Below are positions 1-9,544 of a stretch of 64,000 nucleotides of DNA, in pieces. Each line of letters begins with the position of its first letter. Position 1 is the stretch's first letter. The position numbers were made by a program, and so were the translations under genes. The notes beneath the pieces were generated by a model. The model saw only the letters and a list, made by a program, of their open reading frames with translations. It made no database searches and was not told where the DNA came from. Origin of the DNA: Candidatus Binatia bacterium (GTDB taxonomy: Bacteria > Desulfobacterota > Binatia > UBA1149 > JAJCZL01); contig JANQEO010000072.1 of assembly GCA_028278325.1 (NCBI GenBank), forward strand, positions 1 through 64,000. The letters are read 5' to 3'.

Positions 1-1
1 A

Positions 2-2395
2 GGCTCCGGGGACGCTTCGAGTTGGTACCACGACCGCTTCATCAACAACTACGCGTCGCATACCAGCGTCGACACCTGGACACAGTATTCGACCAGCGGC
101 GCAATGACCTTCCAGTCGAACGCCCTGGGTGGGCCGGTCATGGATCTGGCCACATTCATCGCCAATCACGGCAGTGAATTGATCGAAATGATCAGCGTTC
201 AAACCGACAGCGGTTGGAACGGCTTCGACGGATATATCGACGGCCTGGAGATTACCCACACCAACGGAACGGTGGGTCGGGTCGACTTTGGGGGCGACTG
301 TGACGTCCCCAGTACAATGACATTGTACGTCGACAAGGCGATAGGCACCGATGGGGTGAGTGGCTCCAATCCCTGCCTCAATCCGTTGGTTCCGTGCTCG
401 ACGATTCAGCATGCGGTCGATATCGCATGCGTGGCCGGCACTACGATCAACGTGGCCGCGGGCACCTATGACGAACAGGTCGTGATCACTGACAAGGATG
501 TCGCGATCATCGGCGCGGGCATCGGCAGTACGATCATCCAGCCCAGCGTGGTAGCGACCAATACCACACGAGCGAGTGACGGCTCTACGCCGGTTGCGGC
601 GATCGTCTTGGCCGAGGGGAGCACCGGAACGCCGGACGTGACGATCACGGGCGTCGAAGTCGACGGCTCTGTCGGCGCCTTCAACTCCTGCTCACCGCAG
701 TACTACGGCATGTACTTCAAGAATGCCGGAGGAACCGTAGATTCCAGTCGCGTCACTGGAGTTTTCCATCCCTCGGCCGTGGGCTGCCAGGGTGTGGTCG
801 GCATCTTCGCCTCGAGCAGCGGTGCCGGTAATAGTGCTGATCTCACCGTGACGTCGAGTACCGTCGACAACTACGGTAAGAACGGCATTACCTGCAACGA
901 ATACAACGATGCCGACACCACTTGCGCGATCACCGGCAACACAGTGACAGGGCGAGGACCGGTGCCCAGCGGAGATGCAGCTCAGAACGGGATTCAGATC
1001 GGGTACGACGCCGGTGGAAGCATTACGGACAACACCGTCAGCGGCAACTACTACGACCCGAAAACCTGGTGCGCTAGCGGAATTCTCGTTCTGCTGAGCG
1101 ACGGCATCGACGTAAGCGGCAACGTTCTCACAGGGAACCTGTGCGATCTCGTCGTGACCGGCAACGACGGCACGATAACCGCGAACGAGATTCCGTCCGC
1201 CGGAGATTGGCCTCTGCAGATCTTCGGCACGGGCAACACGATACACCAGAACTACGTCAATGGCGCCGCCAACGAGGCGGTCTACGCGAACGGCCAGGAC
1301 AACGTGTTCACGTGTAACCGTGTGACCAACAGCGGCGCCGGGATCATATTCGACAACTATGGCTACTGCGCATCCTGGATCGGCAGGTGCATTTGGGGTG
1401 ATGTCGGAAAGACCTGCACACTGCACACTGAGTGCGACATCGACGGAACGCCCAACTCGGCGAATGAGAACGTCGTCTCGGGCAACACCGCCGGCATGGA
1501 CGCCAGCTCCATTGTGGTGCTGCCGCCGATAGACGTGACCGACAACTATTGGGGCTGCGCCACTGGCGCCAATACGGCAGGCTGTGATACGGCCGTCGGC
1601 AATCTCGACTTCACTCCGTCAGCCACCACAGAGCCGGTGTGCACGACTTGCACCGGCGCAGGTGGTGACACCGACGGCGACGAGATCTGTGACCCGGTCG
1701 ACAACTGTCCGGATGATCCCAATGTCGGGCAGGAAAACGCGGACGGCGATGCTCTTGGGGACGCCTGCGATGTATGTCCGAACGATCCGGACAACGATGT
1801 TGATGGTGATCTCGTGTGCGGTGACCTCGACAACTGCCCGGACGACGCTAACGCCGGTCAGTCGGATGTCGACGATGACGGGCTCGGTGACGTCTGCGAC
1901 GCGGACGATGGTGAGGGAACGTTAGTGGTTAGCCGCGCGAAACTCCGTGCGACAAACCCGGGTGGGCCCTCGGCCAAGGGCAAGGTGGCACTGAAGTTCC
2001 TCGTGCAAGATGATCAGGTGGGCAACTTCCTGCCCAACGATCTGATTGCCAACGGCGACGTCGTCGTCGAGGTCACCGGCGGGTTGTTCACGGCCGACAT
2101 CGCCATGGGTTCCGCATGCGTGCAGAAGAACGCGCGGCTCATCAAGTGCGACAATGGTGACGCCAAAGGCCGGTTCAAGCTGTTGCCGCAGGGTCCCAAC
2201 GTCTTCCCCAACACCTACAAGGTGACGGTGAAGCTCAAGAAGCACACCGAAGAAGACGATCCGCTGGGGCCGGTAACAGTGACGCTGAGGCAGCCAACAA
2301 CGAGCATCGACCGTGCTGACGACATCAGCGACTGCACGGCCAAACCGCCGTTCGGGAAACGGCCGGCAAGCCTGAAGTGTCGCGAACGGCCGTAG
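2..2395 (+). CDS. Secreted parallel beta-helix protein with thrombospondin type-3 repeats (5'-truncated)
   Basis: The frame is open to the window edge, so the true start and any signal peptide lie upstream; the first in-frame ATG (104) is probably internal. A long central part is rich in N-G-x-I-x-x-N-T-V-x-G turns typical of a right-handed parallel beta-helix (pectate-lyase/NosD type). Around residues 520-600 of the visible protein, Asp/Asn-rich repeats such as DNCPDDPNVGQ and DGDALGDACD match calcium-binding thrombospondin type-3 repeats. The last 150 residues form a Lys-rich beta-strand domain with paired Cys. Many Cys and no membrane segment suggest an exported, calcium-stabilised surface or extracellular protein. 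No catalytic residues could be assigned, so an enzymatic role is unknown. A hairpin follows the stop codon. Confidence 0.75.
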   Translation, partial: GSGDASSWYHDRFINNYASHTSVDTWTQYSTSGAMTFQSNALGGPVMDLATFIANHGSELIEMISVQTDSGWNGFDGYIDGLEITHTNGTVGRVDFGGDCDVPSTMTLYVDKAIGTDGVSGSNPCLNPLVPCSTIQHAVDIACVAGTTINVAAGTYDEQVVITDKDVAIIGAGIGSTIIQPSVVATNTTRASDGSTPVAAIVLAEGSTGTPDVTITGVEVDGSVGAFNSCSPQYYGMYFKNAGGTVDSSRVTGVFHPSAVGCQGVVGIFASSSGAGNSADLTVTSSTVDNYGKNGITCNEYNDADTTCAITGNTVTGRGPVPSGDAAQNGIQIGYDAGGSITDNTVSGNYYDPKTWCASGILVLLSDGIDVSGNVLTGNLCDLVVTGNDGTITANEIPSAGDWPLQIFGTGNTIHQNYVNGAANEAVYANGQDNVFTCNRVTNSGAGIIFDNYGYCASWIGRCIWGDVGKTCTLHTECDIDGTPNSANENVVSGNTAGMDASSIVVLPPIDVTDNYWGCATGANTAGCDTAVGNLDFTPSATTEPVCTTCTGAGGDTDGDEICDPVDNCPDDPNVGQENADGDALGDACDVCPNDPDNDVDGDLVCGDLDNCPDDANAGQSDVDDDGLGDVCDADDGEGTLVVSRAKLRATNPGGPSAKGKVALKFLVQDDQVGNFLPNDLIANGDVVVEVTGGLFTADIAMGSACVQKNARLIKCDNGDAKGRFKLLPQGPNVFPNTYKVTVKLKKHTEEDDPLGPVTVTLRQPTTSIDRADDISDCTAKPPFGKRPASLKCRERP

Positions 2396-2412
2396 GACCG
2401 CAATGCTAAGGT

Positions 2413-2457
2413 GGGGGGCCGGCGTGCGTCTCGACTAGAGGCGCCGCCCGGCCCCCC
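2413..2457 (+). terminator. Hairpin terminator after the beta-helix gene
   Basis: A perfect 10-bp GC stem (GGGGGGCCGG at 2413-2422 with its complement at 2448-2457) begins 17 bp after the stop codon of the beta-helix gene. It is followed by a short pyrimidine-rich stretch (CGTTTCTCC) rather than a clean T-run. It is plausibly a terminator that insulates the next gene, but efficiency cannot be judged. Confidence 0.5.
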
Positions 2458-2511
2458 GGATGCGCTCGTTTCTCCCCAGAATTCCGTCGCTTGTGGCTGC
2501 CCGGCCCTGGT

Positions 2512-2551
2512 TATTACACCTCTTGCACTAAAATGATGTAGTATGTAATAT
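2512..2551 (+). promoter_or_regulatory. Promoter with inverted repeat upstream of the PaaX-type gene
   Basis: In an otherwise GC-rich region this AT-rich patch holds TTGCAC (2523-2528) and TAATAT (2546-2551) with a 17-bp spacer, a good sigma-70-like pair. Exact 7-bp inverted arms, TATTACA (2512-2518) and TGTAATA (2544-2550), bracket the promoter. The start codon lies 11 bp after the -10 box and no Shine-Dalgarno is visible, so the leader would be only a few bases. PaaX-family repressors bind inverted repeats at their own promoters, so autoregulation is an inference from position. Confidence 0.45.
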
Positions 2552-2562
2552 CCAGCCTGCCC

Positions 2563-3432
2563 ATGGGCCCGTCTCCGAAAAGTCTGATTCTGGACCTCCT
2601 TTCGAGCATGCGCGGCCAAGCCATGCCCGTCGGCGCCCTCATAACGGCGGGAGCGCTGTTCGGAATCGAGGAGAACTCTCTGCGCGTCGCACTCGCCCGG
2701 CTGGTCAACAAAGGGCTGGTATCGCGCAACGACACCGCCAGTTATCGTCTCGGCCCCGCGGCTGCCGGCGTGCAGACCCAGGTCAGCAACTGGCGGCGGA
2801 TCGGCGAACGAACCGTTGCTTGGCAGGGAGGCTGGATCGCCGTTCACACGGCCGCTCTCGGTCGCTCCGATCGCAAGAAACTGCGCAAGCGATCGCGAGC
2901 TTCGCGTCTCCTGGGCTTCAGGGAATTCTGCGCCGGCCTCGAGTTGCGCCCCGACAACCTGGAAGAAGGCCTGGATGGTGTTCGACAGCGTCTCTACCAA
3001 CTGGGCCTGGAAGCGCACGCTCCGGTCGCTCGCTTACAAGACCTGGACCCCTCGTCGGAAGCGACAGCCAGGAGCCTGTGGAACACGCGACTGATCCGGT
3101 CGAGGTACCGCGACATCACTCGCTCCCTCGGTGCGAGCCTTGCGCGTATTCACGAGATGCCTGTAACCGAAGCCATGCGCGAAACCTTTGTTTTAGGGGG
3201 AGAAGCGATACGCGAGCTGGTCCTCGATCCTTTGCTGCCGGACGAGCTGGTACCTGCAGCCGAGCGCGACGCGCTTGTCGAGGCGGCTTCCCGGTACGAC
3301 ACCGAAGGCAAGAAACTCTGGTCCTCCTTCATGAAACGCTACGACGTCACCAGCGGTGACTCTCCCGCCGATACCGGCGATCTCTATCAAGACGGCCGCA
3401 TCGCTATGATGCAGCCCGGAGCACTCACATGA
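2563..3432 (+). CDS. PaaX-family transcriptional regulator
   Basis: This 289-residue protein matches the PaaX family (phenylacetyl-CoA-responsive repressor of E. coli) in length and layout. An N-terminal winged-helix (residues 5-65, ending ALARLVNKGLVSR) is followed by the central PaaX domain (LRKRSRASRLLGFREF, about 108-123) and an alpha-helical C-terminal domain with the family's R-x-L-I..YR..P-type helix (WNTRLIRSRYRDI). It probably binds an acyl-CoA or aryl-CoA effector. Its stop overlaps the start of the desaturase gene (ATGA), so the two are translationally coupled and the desaturase is the likeliest target. No phenylacetate catabolism genes are in the window, so the effector is not known. 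Confidence 0.85.
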   Translation: MGPSPKSLILDLLSSMRGQAMPVGALITAGALFGIEENSLRVALARLVNKGLVSRNDTASYRLGPAAAGVQTQVSNWRRIGERTVAWQGGWIAVHTAALGRSDRKKLRKRSRASRLLGFREFCAGLELRPDNLEEGLDGVRQRLYQLGLEAHAPVARLQDLDPSSEATARSLWNTRLIRSRYRDITRSLGASLARIHEMPVTEAMRETFVLGGEAIRELVLDPLLPDELVPAAERDALVEAASRYDTEGKKLWSSFMKRYDVTSGDSPADTGDLYQDGRIAMMQPGALT

Positions 3433-4364
3433 CCGACATACAAAAGAACTGGATGGAGCACCTCAGCCGCGAGGAGCTCGACGAGCTTCTCACCGTCGAC
3501 AACTGGCGCAGTTGGCGATCGGTGCTTCTCGATTGGGGCCTGGTCGCGCTGTCGTTCGTGATGGTCGCTTTCTACCCGAACCCGCTGACCATCGTGCTGG
3601 CCATCTTCAGCATCGGCGCCCGACAGTTGGGATTCGCGGTAGCCATGCACGAAGCCTCCCACCGCACACTATTCAAGAACCGCCGGCTCAACGACTTCGT
3701 CGGCAACTGGCTGTGCGCCTATCCCATCTGGTCGGATCTGAAACCGTACCGCAACTACCATTTACAACATCATGCCAAGACCTGGACCGAGGAAGACCCC
3801 GACCTGGGCTTGGCTACGCCCTTCCCCATAACCCGCGACAGCATGCGCCGGAAGATCATCCGCGACCTGACCGGCCAGACGGGCTGGAAGCGAGCCAAGG
3901 CGACGCTTGCCAGGGATCTGGGCCGCAGCCAGGGCAAGGTGCGCAGGCTCGACTTCACCGGAACCAGAAATCTTACGGGCGTAATGGTTACGAATATCGT
4001 GCTGCTCGCCATCCTGACGGCTTTCGGGCATCCGGCTTTATACCTGCTGTGGGTCGCGGCCTGGTTCACGACCTACAGCCTTGCCATGCGTATTCGTTCA
4101 ATCGCCGAGCACGCGGTGATAACCGATCGGAACAGCCCCTTCGGCAACACTCGCACGACCATGGCGAGCTGGTGGGAAAGGCTCTTCGTCGCGCCCAACC
4201 GTGTCAACTACCATCTCGAACACCACCTCTTGATGACGGTCCCTCACTACAATCTGCCGAGAATGCACGAGTTGCTACGTGAGCGGGGGATCCTGGACGG
4301 CGCGTGCATAGCCGAGAGTTACGGGGAAGTGCTCTCTCTGGCGGCATCGAAAGCCGCTGCCTGA
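3429..4364 (+). CDS. Membrane fatty-acid desaturase family protein
   Basis: A 311-residue integral membrane di-iron enzyme of the fatty-acid desaturase/hydroxylase superfamily. The three histidine boxes are all visible: HEASH (about residue 74), HLQHH (about 110, after YRNY) and HLEHH (about 260, before LLMTVPHYNLP). Hydrophobic segments occur near residues 35-65 and 185-215. The family introduces double bonds or hydroxyls in acyl chains or carotenoid-like substrates using O2 and a ferredoxin/cytochrome donor; no donor gene is adjacent. Translation overlaps the upstream PaaX-type regulator by 4 bp, implying regulation together, perhaps by an acyl-CoA. Substrate and regiospecificity cannot be read from the sequence. 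Confidence 0.85.
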   Translation: MTDIQKNWMEHLSREELDELLTVDNWRSWRSVLLDWGLVALSFVMVAFYPNPLTIVLAIFSIGARQLGFAVAMHEASHRTLFKNRRLNDFVGNWLCAYPIWSDLKPYRNYHLQHHAKTWTEEDPDLGLATPFPITRDSMRRKIIRDLTGQTGWKRAKATLARDLGRSQGKVRRLDFTGTRNLTGVMVTNIVLLAILTAFGHPALYLLWVAAWFTTYSLAMRIRSIAEHAVITDRNSPFGNTRTTMASWWERLFVAPNRVNYHLEHHLLMTVPHYNLPRMHELLRERGILDGACIAESYGEVLSLAASKAAA

Positions 4365-4381
4365 ACGGAAACGCGCGCAGC

Positions 4382-5959
4382 CTAGGCCGGCCCGAAAACC
4401 CTTACGGGTTCTGCGCGCCCGCGTAGAGTTACGAGGTCGTGCATGACTAGTTCGCCGTCGAAGCCGGATTGCTTGGCGGCCTCGTACGCAGCCTGTGAAA
4501 CTACGAAGTTCCTGTCCTGCTCCTTGCACAGTTGCTGCAAGCGCGCAGCGACGTTGACCGTATCACCGACCACTGTGTACTCGTGCCGATCCTGAGCTCC
4601 TATGGTGCCGGCCAAGACCTCTCCTGTATGAAGGCCCACGCTGACCTCGAGCCTGCCCTCGCCCGTCCGCTCGCGGGCATCGTTGAGCGGGCCGAGCCGG
4701 TCCATGACGCCGAGGGCGCATCGTAAACCGTCTCCGGCACCTCCGTCCGGTAGAGGCTTGGCGCCGTTCTCGAAGAGCCCGAAGACAACGAGCATGGCAT
4801 CGCCGATGAACTTGTCGACGAAGCCGCCGCACTCACGAACCCAAGCCGTCAATGCCGTGAAAAACTCGTTCAAGGTCGCAACCACCGAATCGGGCGTTGA
4901 CCGCTCGGCCAGAGCGGTGAAGCCTTTGAGATCCACGAACATCACCGTGGCGCGGCGCAGCTCACCGCCGAGACGGAGGTTCCCCGAGATCAGATGGTCA
5001 CGCACGGCCGGCTCGACCACCCTTCCGAAGGCTTGCATGATGTGATCCTTCTCGCGCAACGACGACACCGTCGAGTTGATGCCGTCCTCGAGGAAGCCGA
5101 CCTCGTCGGCCGAACCGACTTCCACCGTCACCTTTAGATCACCGCTCTGAACCCGCCTGAGCGCCGTGGCCACCCTCGACAAGGGTCCCGTCAGAGTTCG
5201 TCCCATCAACAACGTTAGCGCCGTGCCGAGCAATACGTAAAGGATGAACGCCGTGCCCGCAGCGCGTGTGAGCACATCCATGACCTGTGCGGGCTCGAAG
5301 CCGGCTTCCAGCCTCGCAGCAGCCGCCTGTATCAGACCGATGACCGTGAACAGAGGCAGGAAAGCCACCGCGAAGAGAAACACGAAGAAGCGGCCTTGCA
5401 CGCCGATCGTTCGCGGCCTCGCCATCTGGTAGACGCGCCCTTGCGGAAAGACTCGCGGAATGATGCTCGTGCGAAACATCCAGTCGAGCAGAAGATAGGT
5501 GGTGGTCGCAGCCAGGAAGCCGCTGACCAACGGAGAGAACACCTGCTGGGAAGACAAGTCCGGCGACCAACGACCGTAGCGTATGAGCGTCGCTGCCGGG
5601 AAGAACACCACCGACAGCGCCCAGGGCGCGAAACCGGCAAGGGCTACGAACAACGGCGTACCGACTACCCGTCGCCGCACCCTGTCGGGAGCCGGCTGGG
5701 GCTCACCATATCTGAAGTATCCCGCGATCGGCCCCAGGTAGTTGGCGATGACCAGTGTCACGACGATGTAGGCGCTGGTGCGGTAGTAGGGCAACAGTTC
5801 CTTCTCGAAGACGCGCACGGCCAGGGCGAAATCGCTGACACCGCGCATGAGCTCGATAGTGACCCACGACATCACGCTCGCTATGGTGTTGGTGCCGAGC
5901 GCGATGCCCGCGATCAGACCGATCGGTATCCACCAGGGAAGATTTTCGCGGGCCATCAT
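4382..5959 (-). CDS. Membrane-bound class III adenylate cyclase with HAMP domain
   Basis: About 525 residues. The N-terminal half has around six hydrophobic segments (for example IPIGLIAGIALGTNTIAS and VALAGFAPWALSVVFF). It is followed by a HAMP linker (about 255-310, LLMGRTLTGPLSRVATALRR) and a C-terminal class III cyclase domain (about 335-515). Both metal-binding aspartates are present (VMFVDLKGF and DKFIGDAMLVVFG), as are the purine-binding Lys and Thr (DKF, EYTVVGD) and the transition-state Asn/Arg (TVNVAARL), so it should make cAMP. Start: the ATG at 5959 is preferred over an in-frame TTG six bases upstream; no strong ribosome site is visible. It lies 58 bp downstream of the large cyclase-AAA gene on the same strand, probably one operon. 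Confidence 0.85.
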   Translation of the reverse strand: MMARENLPWWIPIGLIAGIALGTNTIASVMSWVTIELMRGVSDFALAVRVFEKELLPYYRTSAYIVVTLVIANYLGPIAGYFRYGEPQPAPDRVRRRVVGTPLFVALAGFAPWALSVVFFPAATLIRYGRWSPDLSSQQVFSPLVSGFLAATTTYLLLDWMFRTSIIPRVFPQGRVYQMARPRTIGVQGRFFVFLFAVAFLPLFTVIGLIQAAAARLEAGFEPAQVMDVLTRAAGTAFILYVLLGTALTLLMGRTLTGPLSRVATALRRVQSGDLKVTVEVGSADEVGFLEDGINSTVSSLREKDHIMQAFGRVVEPAVRDHLISGNLRLGGELRRATVMFVDLKGFTALAERSTPDSVVATLNEFFTALTAWVRECGGFVDKFIGDAMLVVFGLFENGAKPLPDGGAGDGLRCALGVMDRLGPLNDARERTGEGRLEVSVGLHTGEVLAGTIGAQDRHEYTVVGDTVNVAARLQQLCKEQDRNFVVSQAAYEAAKQSGFDGELVMHDLVTLRGRAEPVRVFGPA

Positions 5960-6017
5960 CGGCAAGAACCGAGCGGGATCATAACTCCCGTGTCGGTCAG
6001 CTGCCAGACGTGCGGCC

Positions 6018-9000
6018 TCAGGCCGCCGAAGTCGAGTGCTGGAGTGCTGCCAAACGCTGGGCCTGAAGTACCGCCCCGCTCTGCTCGTAAAGGCTTCTCG
6101 CCGTCTCGAGCTCGGATCGATACCGCTCCATGTCGCCCGCTGCCCGATAGAGTTCGGCCATCTCCTCGCGGATGAAGGGCTCGTAGCCTCTACCTCCCGT
6201 CAGCTCGACTATGGCCATGGCCTGGTCGAGGAGACTGCCGATCTCGGCTTTGGGCTTGGCCCCCTCCGCGCGAAGCAGAGCCCTCGCATGGAATAGAAGT
6301 GCACGACACTGGTGCATTCGAGTGCCGCGCTCTCGAGCTATCGCCACGGCCTCGGCGGCGGTCTTCACCGCCCGTGAACGGTTGCCCGCGCCGAGATAGG
6401 CTTCCGACAGATTACACAGAATCACCGGCTCGGCCTGCAGCATGGTTGCCTTCTCGCGAACGATGGCGAGAGCTTGCTCGAACATTTCGATGGCGTCGTC
6501 GAAACGGCCGTTCATGACATATGCGATTCCGAGCGAGTCACGCGCAGTAGACCGGAAGGTGCTGCTGCCGAATTGCTCCGCGAGGTCGAGCTGAGCTTGC
6601 GCGTGCGACAGAGCTTGACGGGAATCGCCAAGAAACCAATCCAAGGTGGTCAATGTCCCCAAGATCATTCCTACATAGCCGAACTGTCCGTCTCCACGTG
6701 CCGTGCTCAAGGCCGACTGCAACGCTGCGGCCGCTTCATCGAACCGCCCCATGTACATGAGCGGATAGGACTTCATCGCCTGCCCGCTGAGAGGATCAGC
6801 CGCTTCCTCCGCGACAGCCTCCGACAAATGCAATGATTCGTGGAGATGACCCGCCAACAAGTTGCTGTATGCGAGCCGTGACATCAGGTTGAGTCTCAAC
6901 TCATCGTCGTCGCTGCCCTGGGCCAGTTCGGCCGCCTTGGCAAGATAGGTCAGTGACTCTTGGATCTGTCCGCTGAAGTTGATCGCCGTCGCATAGGCGG
7001 CCGTCAGCTTGGCGAGGGAGATCGTGTCTCCAAGATCCTCGGCCAAGCGGGTACCTTCGGCGAGGAGGCCGTCGAGGCTCTCTGTTTGCAGATCGGCCTT
7101 CCAGCACTCGCTGAGGATGCCCAGACGAGCCTCGAGCCCCAAACGTTTGGCCTCCTCGGTCTCTTCAAGAGCGTCCGCCAGCTCCCTGACCTGTCGCCAT
7201 TGCCTGAGTGCCTCCAAGGCGTTTCGGGTCGACTGAACCCCGGCCGATTTGCTCCACCACCGCGCGGCCTGGAGAGCGTCGCCTGCCTGGCTCCAATGAT
7301 GGGCGGTCAACGCGAGCGCCTCATCGCAGTTCTCGTTGCATTCCCTGGCGAGCACCTCTGCTAGGGCCCTGTGCACATCGGCCCGTTGGGAATGCAGTTG
7401 CGAGTTGTAAGTCACCTCCTGGGTCAGGGGATGCTTGAACGCGTATTCCCTCGAAGGATAGACGGACTGCTCATAAAGGAACCCGGCATCCACCAGAGCC
7501 TGAAGACCCTGCAACAACTCCTCTTCGGAAAGCTCGGAAACCTGAGCCAACAGCTCGGCCGGGAACTCCTTGCCGATGACGGCGGCCTTGTCGAGAAGTT
7601 GTTTCTCTCGCTCCCCGAGCCGGTCCACTCGTGCGCTGATCACACCTTGGACCGTGGCGGGAATGACTATCTCTCCAACCTGAGCCGTAAGCCGATAGTG
7701 GCCTCGTGTCCCTTCCAGGGTGCCCGACTCGACCATCGCTTGGACGACTTCTTCCATGAAGAAAGGGTTTCCCGCCGTGTGCTCGCTGATGCGCCCGGCC
7801 AGCCCCTCGAGCGTGGGATCTTCCCCGAGCAGGTCCTCCAAGAGATCCACTATGGCCTGTGGCCCGAGAGGGAGGAGCGATATCTGCTCGTACGCAGGCT
7901 CCGCCATCCACGGCGCCTGGAACTCAGGACGGAAGTTGAGCAGCAACAAGGTCCGGGTACGCGGAATCAACTCGACCAGCTCCGTAAGAAATCCCGCGCT
8001 GCCCTCGTCTAGCCAGTGCAGATCCTCGAAGACCAGCACCTCCGGCGTGCAGTCGTCGTTGCATTCGAACATGCGCTCGAGGCAGCGGTAGAGCAGCTTG
8101 CGCCGGGCGTCGTCAGGCACATCGGTGGGCAACTTTTCCTGGCCGAGGATTCCCATGAAGTCGAAGACGAAAGGCAGGGCTTCCTTCAATGTGTCGTCGA
8201 GGAGCAAGAGTTTTCCCGCGACTTTCTCTCTGGCTTTGCGATCGCCGTCGGCGTCCTCGATCTCGAAAAAGCTCCTGAGAAGCTGCACGACGGGGAGAAA
8301 CGGAATCATCTTGCCATGAGGCACACAGTGCGTTTCCGAGACGCTGATACCCCGCGTGCGGCAATGGCGTGCGAACTCGTAGCAAAGACGGCTCTTGCCG
8401 GCGCCGGCCTCCGCGACCACGCCCACGACCCTGCCGCCTCCGTCACTAACCTGCTCGAGGGCACGCTCGAGGGTGGCAAACTCTTCGTCCCTGCCCACGA
8501 AACGCGAGAAACCTCTGGCCTGAGACACCTCCAGACGCGTCGTGATCGACCCTACGCCTACCAGCTCGTGCACGCGGGTCGGCCGGCTCACGCCTTTGAC
8601 ATCGAAGACACCCAGATCGCGTAGATCGAAGTAACCCGAGACGAGCGCCGCCGTGTAGTCGGTCAAGTACGCCTTGCCCGGTGCAGCCAGTTGCTCCATG
8701 CGCGCCGCCAACCCTACGGTGTGCCCCTTGGCTGTGTAGTCCATCCTCAGATCGTCGCCGATACTGCCTACGACCACCTCACCGGAGTTAAGTCCCATCC
8801 TGACACTGAAATTGAGGCCGCGAGTCCTACGCAGGTTCTCAGCGTACTCCTCGAGCTCCTCCGACAACTGCAAGGCCGCGAAGCAAGCACGCTGAGCATG
8901 ATCTTCGTGCGCGATCGGTGCGCCGAACAGCGCCATGATCCCGTCGCCGGTGTATTGATTGACGGTTCCCTCGAAGCGATGAACCCCGCTCGAGAGAATC

Positions 9001-9371
9001 GCGAAGAAGTCGTCCAGGATCTTGTGCCAGGTTTCAGGGTCGACCTGCTCGGCAAGGGCCATGGATTCTTTCACATCCGCGAACAACACCGTCACTTGCT
9101 TGCGCTCGCCTTCCAGAGCCCCACGTGAGGTCAGGATCTTCTCCACCAGGTGACGGGGGGTATAACTGTCCGGGGCTCGTTCGGGTCCGGGCTCCGGAGC
9201 AGGAGGTGCGGCCGCTTCAGCGACGGGCGTGCCGCACTCGAAGCAAAACTTGGCCTCGGCAGGCAGTCTGGTGCCACAGTTCGTGCAGACCAGCCCGAAC
9301 CGCGTGCCGCAATCCGAACAGAACTTGGCTGACGGCGGGTTCTCGAACTGGCACTTCGGGCAATTCATCAT
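6018..9371 (-). CDS. Zinc-ribbon / class III cyclase / AAA ATPase / TPR signalling protein
   Basis: A 1117-residue soluble multidomain protein. Residues 4-50 form a double zinc ribbon (CPKC..CSDCG, CTNCG..CFECG); residues 90-275 a cyclase domain; residues 290-560 an AAA_16-type ATPase with Walker A AEAGAGKS and Walker B VLVFEDLHW; the remainder is TPR-like helical repeats. The cyclase keeps both metal aspartates (LFADVKES, YTGDGIMALFG). However, the Lys that reads adenine is Gln (VNQYTGD) and the catalytic Asn of the TVNxAxR motif is Gly (GHTVGLAARM), so cyclase activity may be weak or absent. Such proteins are large LuxR/MalT-like or STAND-type signalling ATPases in bacteria. It precedes the membrane cyclase in the same direction. 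Confidence 0.85.
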   Translation of the reverse strand: MMNCPKCQFENPPSAKFCSDCGTRFGLVCTNCGTRLPAEAKFCFECGTPVAEAAAPPAPEPGPERAPDSYTPRHLVEKILTSRGALEGERKQVTVLFADVKESMALAEQVDPETWHKILDDFFAILSSGVHRFEGTVNQYTGDGIMALFGAPIAHEDHAQRACFAALQLSEELEEYAENLRRTRGLNFSVRMGLNSGEVVVGSIGDDLRMDYTAKGHTVGLAARMEQLAAPGKAYLTDYTAALVSGYFDLRDLGVFDVKGVSRPTRVHELVGVGSITTRLEVSQARGFSRFVGRDEEFATLERALEQVSDGGGRVVGVVAEAGAGKSRLCYEFARHCRTRGISVSETHCVPHGKMIPFLPVVQLLRSFFEIEDADGDRKAREKVAGKLLLLDDTLKEALPFVFDFMGILGQEKLPTDVPDDARRKLLYRCLERMFECNDDCTPEVLVFEDLHWLDEGSAGFLTELVELIPRTRTLLLLNFRPEFQAPWMAEPAYEQISLLPLGPQAIVDLLEDLLGEDPTLEGLAGRISEHTAGNPFFMEEVVQAMVESGTLEGTRGHYRLTAQVGEIVIPATVQGVISARVDRLGEREKQLLDKAAVIGKEFPAELLAQVSELSEEELLQGLQALVDAGFLYEQSVYPSREYAFKHPLTQEVTYNSQLHSQRADVHRALAEVLARECNENCDEALALTAHHWSQAGDALQAARWWSKSAGVQSTRNALEALRQWRQVRELADALEETEEAKRLGLEARLGILSECWKADLQTESLDGLLAEGTRLAEDLGDTISLAKLTAAYATAINFSGQIQESLTYLAKAAELAQGSDDDELRLNLMSRLAYSNLLAGHLHESLHLSEAVAEEAADPLSGQAMKSYPLMYMGRFDEAAAALQSALSTARGDGQFGYVGMILGTLTTLDWFLGDSRQALSHAQAQLDLAEQFGSSTFRSTARDSLGIAYVMNGRFDDAIEMFEQALAIVREKATMLQAEPVILCNLSEAYLGAGNRSRAVKTAAEAVAIARERGTRMHQCRALLFHARALLRAEGAKPKAEIGSLLDQAMAIVELTGGRGYEPFIREEMAELYRAAGDMERYRSELETARSLYEQSGAVLQAQRLAALQHSTSAA

Positions 9372-9544
9372 GGGTGGGTCAGGTCAGCATAACCACGGTC
9401 TGCGGCTTGGCAAACTCGCCCGCCCTGAAGGCGTGTAAACGATGTCGAGTCACGTTTTCGAAGTCCTCTACTAACTTTCGTGAGGCAGGGCCGTAGTGTG
9501 GTGTAGACGCATCGAGGAGCCTAGAGTTGACCGGAGTTGAAGCC

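Noticed and set aside
104-106. ATG at 104 as the start of the beta-helix gene
   Set aside because: The frame is open from base 2 with fitting coding content upstream, so the true start lies outside the window.
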